From Rhizobium sp. WYCCWR10014 (lineage in GTDB: Bacteria > Pseudomonadota > Alphaproteobacteria > Rhizobiales > Rhizobiaceae): a stretch of 64,000 nt of DNA. The DNA is taken from positions 124,001-188,000 of the forward strand of contig NZ_LXFU01000037.1 of the NCBI RefSeq assembly GCF_001657485.1, in the 5' to 3' direction. Shown here one piece after another: positions 34,439 to 43,957 of this stretch. Made by a program: the position numbers and the translations under genes. Positions within the stretch are counted from its first letter, which is position 1. Every line of letters starts with the position of its first letter. A model generated the notes under the pieces. That model saw only the letters and a program-made list of their open reading frames with translations, did no database searches and was not told the origin of the DNA.

Positions 34439-34698
34439 TCCTTCCAGCCCTCGAATGGATCACGATCATGCGAAGGCTGGCTGCGGTCGTCTGGCCCCAG
34501 GAAATCGTCCGGAACCTGATCCTTGCCATAAAGTTCAAAGAGACCATCCCACGAATCCGGCTTGCGTGACAGAATGACATCGCCGGTCTTCGGATCACGA
34601 CGGACGAACACCTCACTCTCCTCGAAGCGGAACTCCGCAGGGAGCCTGACTGCCTGGCTGCGGCCGGTCGTAAAAATCTTGGCTGTTCTCGTTGCCAT
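34435..34698 (-). CDS. vapB: VapB-type antitoxin
   Basis: This 87-residue protein has an N-terminal SpoVT/AbrB-like DNA-binding swapped hairpin (TAKIFTTGRSQAVRLPAEFRF). An acidic C-terminal part that should wrap the toxin follows (PDSWDGLFELYGKDQVPDDF). Start ATG 34698 matches the family; the open frame extends well upstream but without a family match. The antitoxin should repress its own promoter through the palindromes at 34716-34731. Confidence 0.9.
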   Translation of the reverse strand: MATRTAKIFTTGRSQAVRLPAEFRFEESEVFVRRDPKTGDVILSRKPDSWDGLFELYGKDQVPDDFLGPDDRSQPSHDRDPFEGWKE

Positions 34699-34715
34699 GA
34701 TGGCCTCCGCATTGC

Positions 34716-34731
34716 GATAGCTATCATGATA
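34716..34731 (-). promoter_or_regulatory. Overlapping palindromes upstream of vapBC
   Basis: GATAGCTATC (34716-34725) overlaps TATCATGATA (34722-34731), and a further GATAGC copy follows at about 34739. They sit 18 bases before the antitoxin start, where VapBC complexes usually bind to repress the operon. The assignment is inferred from position and symmetry. Confidence 0.55.
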
Positions 34732-34786
34732 TATACCGATAGCCAGCGGCGAGCAAGAAGTCCGGCGCCTCAAGAAAAAAACTGGA

Positions 34787-36337
34787 TCATTGAACGATCT
34801 TGCGCGGGCTCGCCGCGTGTTCTCTCGCCACCGTGCTGGAACTGTCGATTTCCTGAAGCAACACGTCATAGCCCCAGAGATCGGCGAGATGCTGCAGGAC
34901 GAGCTTCGTATCATTTTCCTGAAGATAGCAGCCATTCATGACGATGTGCTGCAGCAATAGGCGGCGGTCGCCGGCGAGGTCGACATCGACGATATCGATT
35001 GCCGGATCGGTCCAACCGATATCGTATTCGCGGGAGAGCTGGCGGCGGATGCGCAAGTATCCGCGCTCATTATGGATCGCCGAAACCAGTACCCCCTCGG
35101 TCTGTTCCGGATCGTCGTAGAGATGGAACAACCGCAACTGCCGGATCAGGTTCGGGCTCAGGAACTGGCTGATGAAGCTCTCGTCTCGGTAATTGGCCCA
35201 GATGTCGCGCAGGACGGCCATTGCATCGCCTCGTCCGGCGATATCGGAAAACCATGCGCGGTCCTCTTCCGTCGGCGTCGTAACGATCCTCTCGATGTCC
35301 TGCATCATCGCAAAACCAAGCGCATAGGGGTTGAAGCCCGAGAACCGCCGGTCGTCATAGCTCGGCTGGAACACGACGTTGGCGTGCGACTTCAGGAATT
35401 CGAGGAAGTTTCCGTCGCTGATCTGCCCCCGCTCGTGAAGCCGGTTCATGATCTGGTAGTGGACGAAGGTGGCGGTTCCCTCGTTCATCACCTTGGTCTG
35501 CCGCTGGGGATGGAAATATTGTGCGACATGGCGGACGATGCGAAGGATCTCGCGCTGCCACGGCTGCAGCCGCGGCGCTGATTTTTCAAGAAAATAAAGG
35601 ATGTTGTCCTGCGGAAGACCGAGGGCGGCGCGGCGTTTTTCCAGGCCGATGTCACCCGCCTTCCGGGCCTTGCCGACGGGAACCGTGCGCCACAGATCGT
35701 TGAACATCTGCTCTTCGTGGGCGCGACGCTCCTGCTGTCGCTTCTCCTCCTGGCGAAGGTCGATCGTGGTCTTGCCCGCGTATCGATGCACCCCGTGCGA
35801 CATCAGCGCATGGGCTGCGTCGAGCGTACGCTCGACGGCCGTCTCGCCGTAACGTTCTTCACAGCGGGTGATATAACCCTTGGCGAAATCGAGGTAATCG
35901 AGGATGCCCTCCGCATCGGTCCAGAGCTTGAAGAGATAGTTGTTCTTGAAGAAATGGTTGTGGCCGAAGGCCGCATGCGCGGTGACGAGCGTCTGCATCG
36001 CCGCCGTGTTCTCCTCCATCAGGTAGGAGATGCAGGGCGAGCTGTTGATGACGATCTCATAGGCAAGGTCGCGCATCCCGCGGCGGTAGAAGGTTTCGTG
36101 ATGCGCGAAGTGCTTGCCGAAGGACCAATGGCGATAGAAGAGCGGCATGCCGGTCGAGGAATAGGCATCCAGCATCTGCTCGGAGGTGATGACTTCGATC
36201 TGGTTCGGATAGACGTCGAGGCCGAGTTCGCCGATCGCGATCTCCTCGCAGGCGTCGTGGATGCGCTGGAGTGTTGAAAAGTCCCAGTCGGCACCTTCGA
36301 ACAACAGCCGCTCTCGTGGCCTCATCGTCATGGTCAT
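34787..36337 (-). CDS. SpoVR family protein
   Basis: This 516-residue soluble protein belongs to the SpoVR/YcgB family. Conserved stretches include FGHNHFFKNNYLFKLWTDAEGI, the His-rich SHGVHRYAGKTTIDLR, and PQRQTKVMNEGTATFVHYQI. Its role is unknown; the family was named for Bacillus spore cortex formation. It is the third gene of a prkA-yeaH-spoVR cluster and starts within a four-base overlap (ATGA) of the yeaH stop. In E. coli the corresponding genes are stationary-phase or stress induced. Confidence 0.9.
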   Translation of the reverse strand: MTMTMRPRERLLFEGADWDFSTLQRIHDACEEIAIGELGLDVYPNQIEVITSEQMLDAYSSTGMPLFYRHWSFGKHFAHHETFYRRGMRDLAYEIVINSSPCISYLMEENTAAMQTLVTAHAAFGHNHFFKNNYLFKLWTDAEGILDYLDFAKGYITRCEERYGETAVERTLDAAHALMSHGVHRYAGKTTIDLRQEEKRQQERRAHEEQMFNDLWRTVPVGKARKAGDIGLEKRRAALGLPQDNILYFLEKSAPRLQPWQREILRIVRHVAQYFHPQRQTKVMNEGTATFVHYQIMNRLHERGQISDGNFLEFLKSHANVVFQPSYDDRRFSGFNPYALGFAMMQDIERIVTTPTEEDRAWFSDIAGRGDAMAVLRDIWANYRDESFISQFLSPNLIRQLRLFHLYDDPEQTEGVLVSAIHNERGYLRIRRQLSREYDIGWTDPAIDIVDVDLAGDRRLLLQHIVMNGCYLQENDTKLVLQHLADLWGYDVLLQEIDSSSTVAREHAASPRKIVQ

Positions 36338-37608
36338 GGCGTCACCTTCGACTGTGCGTCACGTTTCTGGAAGAGATCATGGAAAACAGGGAAAATTTCG
36401 TTTCGCCGGCAGACCTTGCGCATCGAAAGCGGCTGCAGCTCGGAACGGATCCCGTCATAGAGCATCCAAAGCGGCGAGCGAGATACTGAGGAGTCACCGC
36501 CTTCTTCGCCCACCTCGATATAGGCGAAATACTGGCACACCGGCAAAATCTCGCGCAGCAGCTGTCCGCTCAGGTTCCCGTCGGAATGGGCGTTGTCACC
36601 GTCCGAGGCCTGGGCGCCATAGATATTCCATTCCGCCGGATCGAAACGCGCCGCGATGATCGCCCGCATTGCCGCTAGCGCACTGGAAACCAGCGTACCG
36701 CCCGTTGCCGGGCCATAGAAGAAGGTTTCCTCGTCGACTTCCTCGGCCTTGTCGGTATGGCGGATGAAGACGATCTCCACTTTCTTGTAGCGCTTCGACA
36801 GGAAAAGGTAGAGCAGCAGGTAAAACCGCTTCGCCAGGTCCTTCATGTGTTCCGACATGGAACCGGAGACGTCCATCAAGCAGAACATCACGGCCTTCGC
36901 CACAGGCTTCGGCTCGTTTTCGAAGCGGCGATACCGCACGTCGAGCGGATCGATATAGGGAATGCGCCGGCTTTTTTCCGTCAGGGATTTGAGTTTTGCC
37001 TCAAGCGCCAGCCGGCTCTCGTCTTCCTCGCATTCCTCGATCTGCCGCTGCAGGGCTTCGATTTCTTCGCGGCGCGGACGGCCAAGCGCGACACGGCGCA
37101 TCATCGCGAGCCTGGTCGTGCGACCGACGGCGATATTGGACGGCGATCCCGACACGGAATAACCGGCACGGAACGGAGTTTCCTCCTCGGTTTCGGCCAG
37201 GCGCCGCTTGGCAAGGTCAGGCAGTTCCAGATCGTCCAGGAACACATCGAGGAATTCCTCGCGCGTCAGCACGAAGCGGAAGCCGTCCTCGCCATCGCCC
37301 TCACCGGCATCCTTGGGTTTTCCGCCCCTGCTCCCCGGCGGGCGCGGAAGAATGTCGCCTTCGACGAAGGCCCTGTTTCCAGGCAGGATATGGTCGCGGA
37401 TGCCGCCGTCGCCCCTTCTCAAGTTCGGTTCGGCCATTCCATCGATCGGCAGGCTGATTTCCCCGCCGTCGAGCACATCGCGAATGTTGCGGTTTTGCAG
37501 AGAACGTTTTACCGCCTGCTGCACGGCGCCTTTCATGCGCCGAAGAAACCGCTGCCGATTTTCCAGACTTTTACCGCGCGGATTTAGCCGACGGTCGACA
37601 ATGTGCAT
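36334..37608 (-). CDS. YeaH/YhbH family protein (DUF444)
   Basis: This 424-residue protein has a C-terminal von Willebrand A-like domain with the MIDAS metal site DVSGSMSEHMK at about 250-260 and the later ATGGTLVSSAL. The N-terminal half is basic and then acidic. The function is unknown, but the gene is usually found with prkA and spoVR. Start ATG 37608 has GGAG upstream and lies 12 bases after the prkA stop. A protein-partner or metal-dependent adhesion-like role is inferred from the fold only. Confidence 0.9.
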   Translation of the reverse strand: MHIVDRRLNPRGKSLENRQRFLRRMKGAVQQAVKRSLQNRNIRDVLDGGEISLPIDGMAEPNLRRGDGGIRDHILPGNRAFVEGDILPRPPGSRGGKPKDAGEGDGEDGFRFVLTREEFLDVFLDDLELPDLAKRRLAETEEETPFRAGYSVSGSPSNIAVGRTTRLAMMRRVALGRPRREEIEALQRQIEECEEDESRLALEAKLKSLTEKSRRIPYIDPLDVRYRRFENEPKPVAKAVMFCLMDVSGSMSEHMKDLAKRFYLLLYLFLSKRYKKVEIVFIRHTDKAEEVDEETFFYGPATGGTLVSSALAAMRAIIAARFDPAEWNIYGAQASDGDNAHSDGNLSGQLLREILPVCQYFAYIEVGEEGGDSSVSRSPLWMLYDGIRSELQPLSMRKVCRRNEIFPVFHDLFQKRDAQSKVTP

Positions 37609-37620
37609 ATTGGCTCCACA

Positions 37621-39564
37621 TTAACTTGCCTGTTTGACGCGCATGTACCATTCGACGAGGCGCCGAACCTGCCTCTCCGTGTAGCCCCGCGCGGCCATGC
37701 GCGAGACGAATTCGCTGTGCTTCTTTTCCGTTTCGGAATCCTTCTTCGATCCGAAGGAAATGACCGGCAAAAGATCTTCGACCTGCGAGAACATTCGCTT
37801 TTCGATGACTTCCCGGATTTTCTCGTAGCTCGTCCATGACGGATTCTTTCCGCCGTTGGCTGCCCGCGATCTCAAGCAGAACTTGACGATTTCGTTGCGG
37901 AAATCCTTCGGATTGGCGATTCCCGCCGGCTTTTCGATTTTCGTCAGTTCCTGGTTGAGGAGCTCGCGATCGAGAAGCTGGCCGGTATCGGGATCCTTGA
38001 AGTCCACGTCTTCGATCCAGGCATCGGCATAATCAACGTAGCGGTCGAACAGATTCTGTCCGTAATCCGCATAGGACTCAAGATAGGCCTTCTGGATTTC
38101 ATTTCCAATGAACTCTGCGTAACGCGGCGCAAGATCGGCCTTGATGAATTCCAGATATCGCTTCTCGACATCGTCGGAAAACTGCTCGCGCCGGATCGAC
38201 TGCTCCAGCACATACATCAGATGAACCGGATCGGCGCCGATATCCGTGGTGTCGTGATTGAAAGTGGAGGCGAGCACCTTGAAGGCGAAGCGGGTCGATA
38301 TGCCGTCCATGCCCTCGTCGATGCCGGCGGCATCCCGATATTCCTGGACACTGCGGGCGCGCGGATCCGTCTCCTTCAGGCTTTCGCCGTCATAGGTGCG
38401 CATCTTCGAGAAGTATGTCGAATTCTCATGCTTGCGCAGACGCGACAGCACGGAGAAGCGGGCCAGCATTTCGAGCGTCGCGGGGGCGCATGGCGCATCG
38501 GCGAGTTCCGATCCCTCGATCAGCTTCTCGTAGATCTTCTGCTCTTCCGTGACGCGCAGGCAATAGGGCACCTTGATCACGCAAATACGGTCGATGAAGG
38601 CCTCGTTGTTCTTGTTGGCCTTGAAGGTTTGCCATTCCGCTTCGTTCGAATGCGCAAGCACGATGCCGGTGAAGGGTATGGCGCCGATGTTCTCGGAGCC
38701 GATATAGTTCCCCTCCTGCGTCGCCGTCAGCAGCGGATGCAGCATCTTGATCGGCGCCTTGAACATCTCGACGAACTCGAGCACGCCCTGATTGGCGCGA
38801 TTGAGGCCGCCAGAATAGCTGTAGGCATCGGGATCGTTCTGGGAATAGGTCTCCAGCTTGCGAATATCAACCTTGCCGACCAGCGACGAGATATCCTGAT
38901 TGTTCTCGTCTCCAGGCTCGGTCTTGGCGATCGCAATCTGGCGCAACCGCGAAGGCTGTACTCTGACGACACGGAAGCGGGAAATATCGCCGCCAAAATC
39001 ATCGAGCCGCTTCAGGCACCACGGGCTCATCAGTCCGCTTAGGCGTCGCAAGGGAATGCCGTATTGCTCCTGCAGGAGCGATCCCATCGTGTCCGGGTCG
39101 AAGAGGTTGAGCGGACTTTCGAAAACGGGGCTGATCTCGTCACCGGCCTTCAGCACGTAGATCGGATGAAGCTCCATCAGCAGCTTCAGCCGCTCGGCCA
39201 GCGATGACTTGCCGCCGCCGACCGGGCCGAGCAGATAGAGAATCTGCTTGCGCTCCTCGAGCCCCTGCGCCGCATGGCGGAAGAAGGAAACGATGCGTTC
39301 GATTGTCTCTTCCATGCCGTGGAAGCCGACAAAGGCCGGATAAATCCGGATGGTCCGGTTCATGAATATCCGACCGAGGCGCGTGTCCCTGGCGGTGTCG
39401 ACCATCTGTGGTTCGCCTATCGCGGCGAGCAGGCGCTCGGTCGCATTGGCATAGGCAAGCGGTTCCTTTTTGCAAAGGTCGAGATACTCCGCGATCGACA
39501 TATCGGTTTCGCGACGCGCATCATAGCTGCGAGTGAACGCATCAAATACGGATTCGCTCAGCAT
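37621..39564 (-). CDS. prkA: PrkA family serine protein kinase / AAA protein
   Basis: This 647-residue protein has an N-terminal AAA+-like ATPase core with Walker A LLGPVGGGKSSLAERL at about 120-135 and EYLDLCKKEP upstream. A C-terminal PrkA domain (about 380-640) follows. E. coli YeaG, its relative, influences metabolism and stress in nitrogen-starved or stationary cells. Start ATG 39564 (MLSESVFDAF) has GGAGGG upstream; an upstream in-frame codon exists but is less likely. It leads the three-gene cluster with DUF444 and SpoVR genes. Confidence 0.92.
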   Translation of the reverse strand: MLSESVFDAFTRSYDARRETDMSIAEYLDLCKKEPLAYANATERLLAAIGEPQMVDTARDTRLGRIFMNRTIRIYPAFVGFHGMEETIERIVSFFRHAAQGLEERKQILYLLGPVGGGKSSLAERLKLLMELHPIYVLKAGDEISPVFESPLNLFDPDTMGSLLQEQYGIPLRRLSGLMSPWCLKRLDDFGGDISRFRVVRVQPSRLRQIAIAKTEPGDENNQDISSLVGKVDIRKLETYSQNDPDAYSYSGGLNRANQGVLEFVEMFKAPIKMLHPLLTATQEGNYIGSENIGAIPFTGIVLAHSNEAEWQTFKANKNNEAFIDRICVIKVPYCLRVTEEQKIYEKLIEGSELADAPCAPATLEMLARFSVLSRLRKHENSTYFSKMRTYDGESLKETDPRARSVQEYRDAAGIDEGMDGISTRFAFKVLASTFNHDTTDIGADPVHLMYVLEQSIRREQFSDDVEKRYLEFIKADLAPRYAEFIGNEIQKAYLESYADYGQNLFDRYVDYADAWIEDVDFKDPDTGQLLDRELLNQELTKIEKPAGIANPKDFRNEIVKFCLRSRAANGGKNPSWTSYEKIREVIEKRMFSQVEDLLPVISFGSKKDSETEKKHSEFVSRMAARGYTERQVRRLVEWYMRVKQAS

Positions 39565-39977
39565 GGGCCCTCCATTCAAGGTTAATGCCACAGGCTCTAG
39601 GTCGTCATACCAAAGGAGATGGCCACGACATTCCTAAGAATCAATAGTTTCGCAGGTATATTCCACGCTCACCGGCTGTTTCTGGCAATGCACAAAAACG
39701 TGCATGCACCGGTTATTTTTTTACTCTACGAAACTGTTACTTATTGTAGTTGAGAAGGGTGCATTGCGGTATCAGCACATTTCGCGACGTGACAGAAAGA
39801 TGAAAAGGGTGTGCAATGTCGCCCGTGATTCGAGCACTGGAGAAATCGACGATTTGGCGGTCAATCTGCCCAAAGTCGATGCGGGACAGCATGTGCCGAT
39901 CCGCTCCATACATGTTAGAAAACGGGCGCATCCTAGCCATGCGCCCCGCATCGTGATCATGCGCCCACCCGCGCGAC
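39565..39977. other. 413-base intergenic region upstream of prkA
   Basis: The region must hold the prkA promoter on the minus strand, but no clear sigma-70, sigma-54 or EcfG-type promoter is visible. A TGCAC-N5/6-GTGCA inverted repeat and GTGCATGCAC palindrome near 39689-39710 are followed by a T run at 39715-39722. No coding frame in it has family features. Confidence 0.5.
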
Positions 39978-40454
39978 TCAGCCGTTGAATGCCTTCTCCA
40001 GTGCGGCGACATCGATCTTGACCATGCCGAGCATCACTTCGGTCACGCGCCTGGCCCGCTCGCGATTGCTGTCGGCGATCATCTCGGACAGCATGCGCGG
40101 CACGATCTGCCAGGAAAGGCCCCAGCGGTCCTTCAGCCAGCCGCAGGCCTCCGGCGTGCCGCCATTGGCGAGGAAAGCCTCCCATATCCGATCGATCTCG
40201 GCCTGGCTTTCCACAAGAATCGCGATCGAAAAGGAATGATTGAAGCTATCGAGCGGGCCGGCCTTCATCGCCAGGAAGGCCTGGTCGGCGAGGGTGAACT
40301 CGATCAGTTCGACACTGCCGGGAGGCCCGCTCGGCGTTTCGGCCGGCAATATGGTGGTCCGGCCGATCCTGGAGTCCGGGATAACAGACACGTAGAATTC
40401 GACGGCTTCGCGCGCTTCCTCGGCGAACCAGAGATTTGAAACGACCTTCGGCAT
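39978..40454 (-). CDS. PhnB-like / VOC superfamily protein
   Basis: This 158-residue protein has the glyoxalase/VOC fold of the PhnB-like subfamily often labelled 3-demethylubiquinone methyltransferase, although such proteins are not methyltransferases. Markers are LWFAEEAREAVEFYVSV at the start, then IEFTLADQAFLAMKAG, and the ending GWLKDRWGLSWQIVPRML. ATG 40454 (MPKVVSNLW) has AGGAGG upstream; the longer frame to 40538 is unlikely. Its substrate is unknown. Confidence 0.85.
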   Translation of the reverse strand: MPKVVSNLWFAEEAREAVEFYVSVIPDSRIGRTTILPAETPSGPPGSVELIEFTLADQAFLAMKAGPLDSFNHSFSIAILVESQAEIDRIWEAFLANGGTPEACGWLKDRWGLSWQIVPRMLSEMIADSNRERARRVTEVMLGMVKIDVAALEKAFNG

Positions 40455-40701
40455 GAAACGGCCTCCTTGTTGACGGGTGTTGATCCGGACTTGCTGTCCG
40501 ATGACCCAAGGACGCCCCACCGGCACCAGTTCCGACACGCCGCGATCGAAATTTTAGCTCCGCCGGCCCGCATGGCGACCACAGCCGGGCTCGGCGGCGG
40601 CATTGCCGCCGGCAACCTACCGCTTGGAATAGCGCCGGCTCGGGAATGAAAGCAGAACATCTTTTCTGGTCTTTCCTTCCCGAATCACTACATTACGCGC
40701 C

Positions 40702-43182
40702 ATGAGCAATAGTTTCGACGATATGCCCTTCTTCGACGAAGAGCCGGGCGAGACGGCGCGCAAGCCGCAGCCGCCTGCCGCACCCGCCGAAAGGGCGCCC
40801 GCCGCCGGTGGCGGCATCGCCGCCCGCGCCTTGGCGGCTCGCGACGGCGGCAAGCGGCCGGATTACCTCGCCGGGCTGAACCCCGAGCAGACCGAAGCCG
40901 TCGAAACGTTGGAAGGCCCCGTTCTCGTGCTGGCCGGCGCCGGCACCGGCAAGACGCGCGTACTGACGACCCGCATCGCCCATATCCTCAATACCGGCCG
41001 CGCCTTCCCCTCGCAGATCCTCGCCGTCACCTTCACCAACAAGGCCGCCCGCGAGATGAAGGAGCGCATCGCGTTGCTCGTCGGTGGCGCCGTCGAAGGC
41101 ATGCCCTGGCTCGGCACCTTCCATTCGATCGGCGTCAAACTTCTGCGCCGCCACGGCGAGCTCGTCGGCCTGCGCTCCGATTTCACCATTCTCGATACCG
41201 ACGACGTCGTCCGCCTGATCAAGCAGATCATCCAGGCCGAAGGCCTCGACGACAAGCGCTGGCCGGCCAAGCAGTTCGCCGGCATGATCGACACCTGGAA
41301 GAACAAGGGTCTCGGCCCTGCCGATATCCCCGAGGGCGATGCCCGCGCCTTTGCCAATGGCCGCGGCCGCGATCTCTACTTTGCCTATCAGGCGCGCCTG
41401 ACGACGCTGAACGCCTGCGACTTCGGCGACCTGCTGATGCATCCGATCGCGATCTTCCGCAAGAACCCGGATCTCTTGAAGGAATATCACGGCCGCTTCC
41501 GCTATATCCTGGTCGACGAGTACCAGGACACCAACACCGCCCAGTACATGTGGCTCAGGCTTCTCGCCCAGCGCTCCAAGGGCGAGCTGCAGAACGTCTG
41601 CTGCGTCGGCGACGACGATCAGTCGATCTATGGCTGGCGCGGCGCGGAGGTCGACAATATCCTGCGCTTCGAAAAGGACTTCCCCGGCGCCAAGGTCATC
41701 AAGCTCGAGCGCAACTACCGCTCGACCGAACATATCCTCGGGGCCGCCGCCCATCTGATCGCCCATAATGAGGGCCGCCTCGGCAAGACGCTGTTCACCG
41801 ACCGCTCCGATCCGGACGACGCCAAGGTGCAGGTCCACGCCTCCTGGGATTCGGAGGAGGAAGCCCGCGCCATCGGCGAGGAAATCGAGCAGCTCCAGCG
41901 CGGCAAGCATCTCTTGAACGACATGGCGATCCTCGTGCGCGCCTCCTTCCAGATGCGCGAATTCGAAGACCGCTTCGTCACTCTCGGCCTCAATTACCGC
42001 GTCATCGGCGGCCCGCGCTTTTACGAGCGCTTGGAAATACGCGATGCCATGGCTTATTTCCGCTTGGTCGCGCAAGCCTCCGACGACCTCGCTTTTGAGC
42101 GCATCATCAACACGCCGAAGCGCGGCCTTGGCGATACGACGGTGCGCGCGTTGCACGACTATGCCCGTGCCCGCGACATTCCGATGCTTGCGGCAGCCGC
42201 CGACATCATCGAGACGGACGAGTTGAAGCCGAAGGCGCGAAAAGCCCTCTTCGACGTGATTCAATCTTTCCGCCGATGGCAAGAACTGCTTGAAAATACA
42301 CCGCATACCGAGCTTGCCGAGCAGATCCTCGAAGAGTCCGGCTATACCGACATGTGGAAGAACGACAAGAGCGCCGAAGCACCCGGCCGCCTCGAAAACC
42401 TCAAGGAACTGATCCGCTCGATGGAAAGCTTCGAGTCGATGCGCGGCTTCCTCGAGCACGTCTCTCTCGTCATGGACGCCGAGACCAACGAGAACCTCGA
42501 CGCCGTCTCGATCATGACGTTGCACTCGGCCAAGGGCCTGGAATTCGACACCGTCTTCCTGCCCGGCTGGGAAGAAGGCCTCTTCCCGCACCAGCGCTCG
42601 CTGGATGAGAGCGGCCGCGCCGGCCTGGAAGAAGAACGCCGCCTCGCCTATGTCGGCATCACCCGCGCCAAGCACCGCTGCCACATCTGGTTCGTCTCCA
42701 ACCGCCGCATCCATGGCCTCTGGCAATCGACCCTGCCCTCGCGCTTCCTCGACGAACTGCCGGTCACCCATGTCGAGGTCGCCGAAATGGAGCAGAGCTA
42801 CGGCGGGTACGGCCGCGGCGGCTATGGCCAGTCCCGCTTCGACAAGGCCGAACCCTTCGCCAATTCCTATTCCACTCCCGGCTGGAAACGCGCCCAGGCC
42901 AACAAGACCGACGCCACACGCGACAATTGGGGCACCCGCTCCGGCCACGCCGTCGAACGCATCGGCTACGGCGAAAGCGGTCCAAAGGGGCGCACGATCG
43001 AAGGCGAACTGGTGGCGAAATCGACCTCGTCGGAACCATCGAGATTCACGCTCGGCGACCGCGTGTTCCACCTCAAATTCGGCAACGGCAACATCACCGG
43101 CATCGAAGGCAACAAGCTGACGATCGAGTTCGACCGCGCCGGACAGAAGCGGGTATTGGACGGGTTCGTCGAGCGCGTGTGA
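40702..43182 (+). CDS. uvrD: DNA helicase UvrD/PcrA (superfamily 1A)
   Basis: This 826-residue 3'-5' DNA helicase acts in nucleotide excision and mismatch repair and in removing RecA or stalled polymerase. Walker A is AGAGTGKT at 78-85, motif Ia TFTNKAAREMK, and motif II VDEYQDTN at about 271-278. Motif III is DDDQSIYGWRGA, motif V TLHSAKGLEFD, and motif VI YVGITRAK. An N-terminal extension of about 55 residues is Ala/Pro-rich, and the C-terminus has a Gly/Tyr-rich linker (YGGYGRGGYGQ) before a Tudor-like end (LGDRVFHLKFGNGNI). The long extensions are typical of alphaproteobacterial homologues. Confidence 0.94.
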   Translation: MSNSFDDMPFFDEEPGETARKPQPPAAPAERAPAAGGGIAARALAARDGGKRPDYLAGLNPEQTEAVETLEGPVLVLAGAGTGKTRVLTTRIAHILNTGRAFPSQILAVTFTNKAAREMKERIALLVGGAVEGMPWLGTFHSIGVKLLRRHGELVGLRSDFTILDTDDVVRLIKQIIQAEGLDDKRWPAKQFAGMIDTWKNKGLGPADIPEGDARAFANGRGRDLYFAYQARLTTLNACDFGDLLMHPIAIFRKNPDLLKEYHGRFRYILVDEYQDTNTAQYMWLRLLAQRSKGELQNVCCVGDDDQSIYGWRGAEVDNILRFEKDFPGAKVIKLERNYRSTEHILGAAAHLIAHNEGRLGKTLFTDRSDPDDAKVQVHASWDSEEEARAIGEEIEQLQRGKHLLNDMAILVRASFQMREFEDRFVTLGLNYRVIGGPRFYERLEIRDAMAYFRLVAQASDDLAFERIINTPKRGLGDTTVRALHDYARARDIPMLAAAADIIETDELKPKARKALFDVIQSFRRWQELLENTPHTELAEQILEESGYTDMWKNDKSAEAPGRLENLKELIRSMESFESMRGFLEHVSLVMDAETNENLDAVSIMTLHSAKGLEFDTVFLPGWEEGLFPHQRSLDESGRAGLEEERRLAYVGITRAKHRCHIWFVSNRRIHGLWQSTLPSRFLDELPVTHVEVAEMEQSYGGYGRGGYGQSRFDKAEPFANSYSTPGWKRAQANKTDATRDNWGTRSGHAVERIGYGESGPKGRTIEGELVAKSTSSEPSRFTLGDRVFHLKFGNGNITGIEGNKLTIEFDRAGQKRVLDGFVERV

Positions 43183-43209
43183 CCTCGCGTCAACACGGCG
43201 CGAAAACGT

Positions 43210-43557
43210 TCACCCGAGCATCCGCATCCTTCCGAGCCCGAGAATATCGTTGATCAGGGCGATGCCTATTCCCGCGGCGACGATTCCCAATCCGATGAGA
43301 AACAGCCGGCGAGACCGGTCATATTTGGCGGCAAACAGGGAGTCCCGCGCCAGCAAATCGGCAAAGACTTTCACCTGGACGGCGATGCCGACGACGAGGA
43401 ACAGCATCGGCAGAATATCGATGCGGCTCCAGTCATTGGGGTTGGAGACCCAGACGCTGATGAAATTGAGCGAGAAACCGAGGATGATCCCGGCCGCCGT
43501 CAGCGACCCGTTGCGAAACGTCGCATCGATCTTTTCGTCGGGGTCCGGCTGTGACAT
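43210..43557 (-). CDS. Small membrane protein, unknown function
   Basis: This 115-residue protein has three hydrophobic segments at about 18-36 (AAGIILGFSLNFISVWV), 45-62 and 85-106, with an acidic N-terminus. The start at ATG 43557 (MSQPDPDEK) is chosen because upstream codons have no membrane or family character. I do not recognise a family. It converges with uvrD and ends 28 bases beyond it. Confidence 0.6.
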   Translation of the reverse strand: MSQPDPDEKIDATFRNGSLTAAGIILGFSLNFISVWVSNPNDWSRIDILPMLFLVVGIAVQVKVFADLLARDSLFAAKYDRSRRLFLIGLGIVAAGIGIALINDILGLGRMRMLG

Positions 43558-43957
43558 GGCTTCGGTTCCGGCTTGCTTCTGAGTAAGAAAGGCAGAAATC
43601 ATGACTCGGAGCAAGATCGGCCTGATGTTGCCCCTCGCGGAAAGCAGACAAAATGTCGCAGCCGCGCAAACCCGGTCACTCCGGCCACACCTCCTCCGCA
43701 CGCTGCGTTACGGCAATTTCGGGCCAACGCCGGCATGAATTTAATCGCGCCCAAACAAACTGGCTGCCAAAAAAAACCAATAAATTCAATGAAAAATCTT
43801 TGGCAACCGAAAGGTTGATGTGCGTTGCCTCACGTCGTCAATCACACTCCTGCCCTGTCAAAACGTCGCTTTGACGCCTTGCGCAAATCAGCTTAGCCCA
43901 GAGGCTGCCCGCCCATGAAAGGCAGGCTTCACGACGAACTTTTCAAAGGAGGTTCCA
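43558..43957. other. 400-base intergenic region upstream of the EF-hand gene
   Basis: The segment 43740-43830 is AT-richer than its surroundings and contains a short CAACC-GAAA-GGTTG hairpin (about 43804-43817). It probably holds the EF-hand gene promoter, but no clear boxes are visible. No coding frame looks real. Confidence 0.45.

Noticed and set aside
39704..40012. Short open frames on both strands in the gap between prkA and the PhnB-like gene
   Set aside because: No ribosome-binding site, domain or compositional support; the minus-strand one ends up antisense to the plus one.
40693..43071. A 792-codon open frame on the minus strand opposite the helicase gene
   Set aside because: It is the antisense shadow of uvrD in GC-rich DNA. 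Its translation has no recognised domain, while the plus-strand frame carries all helicase motifs.
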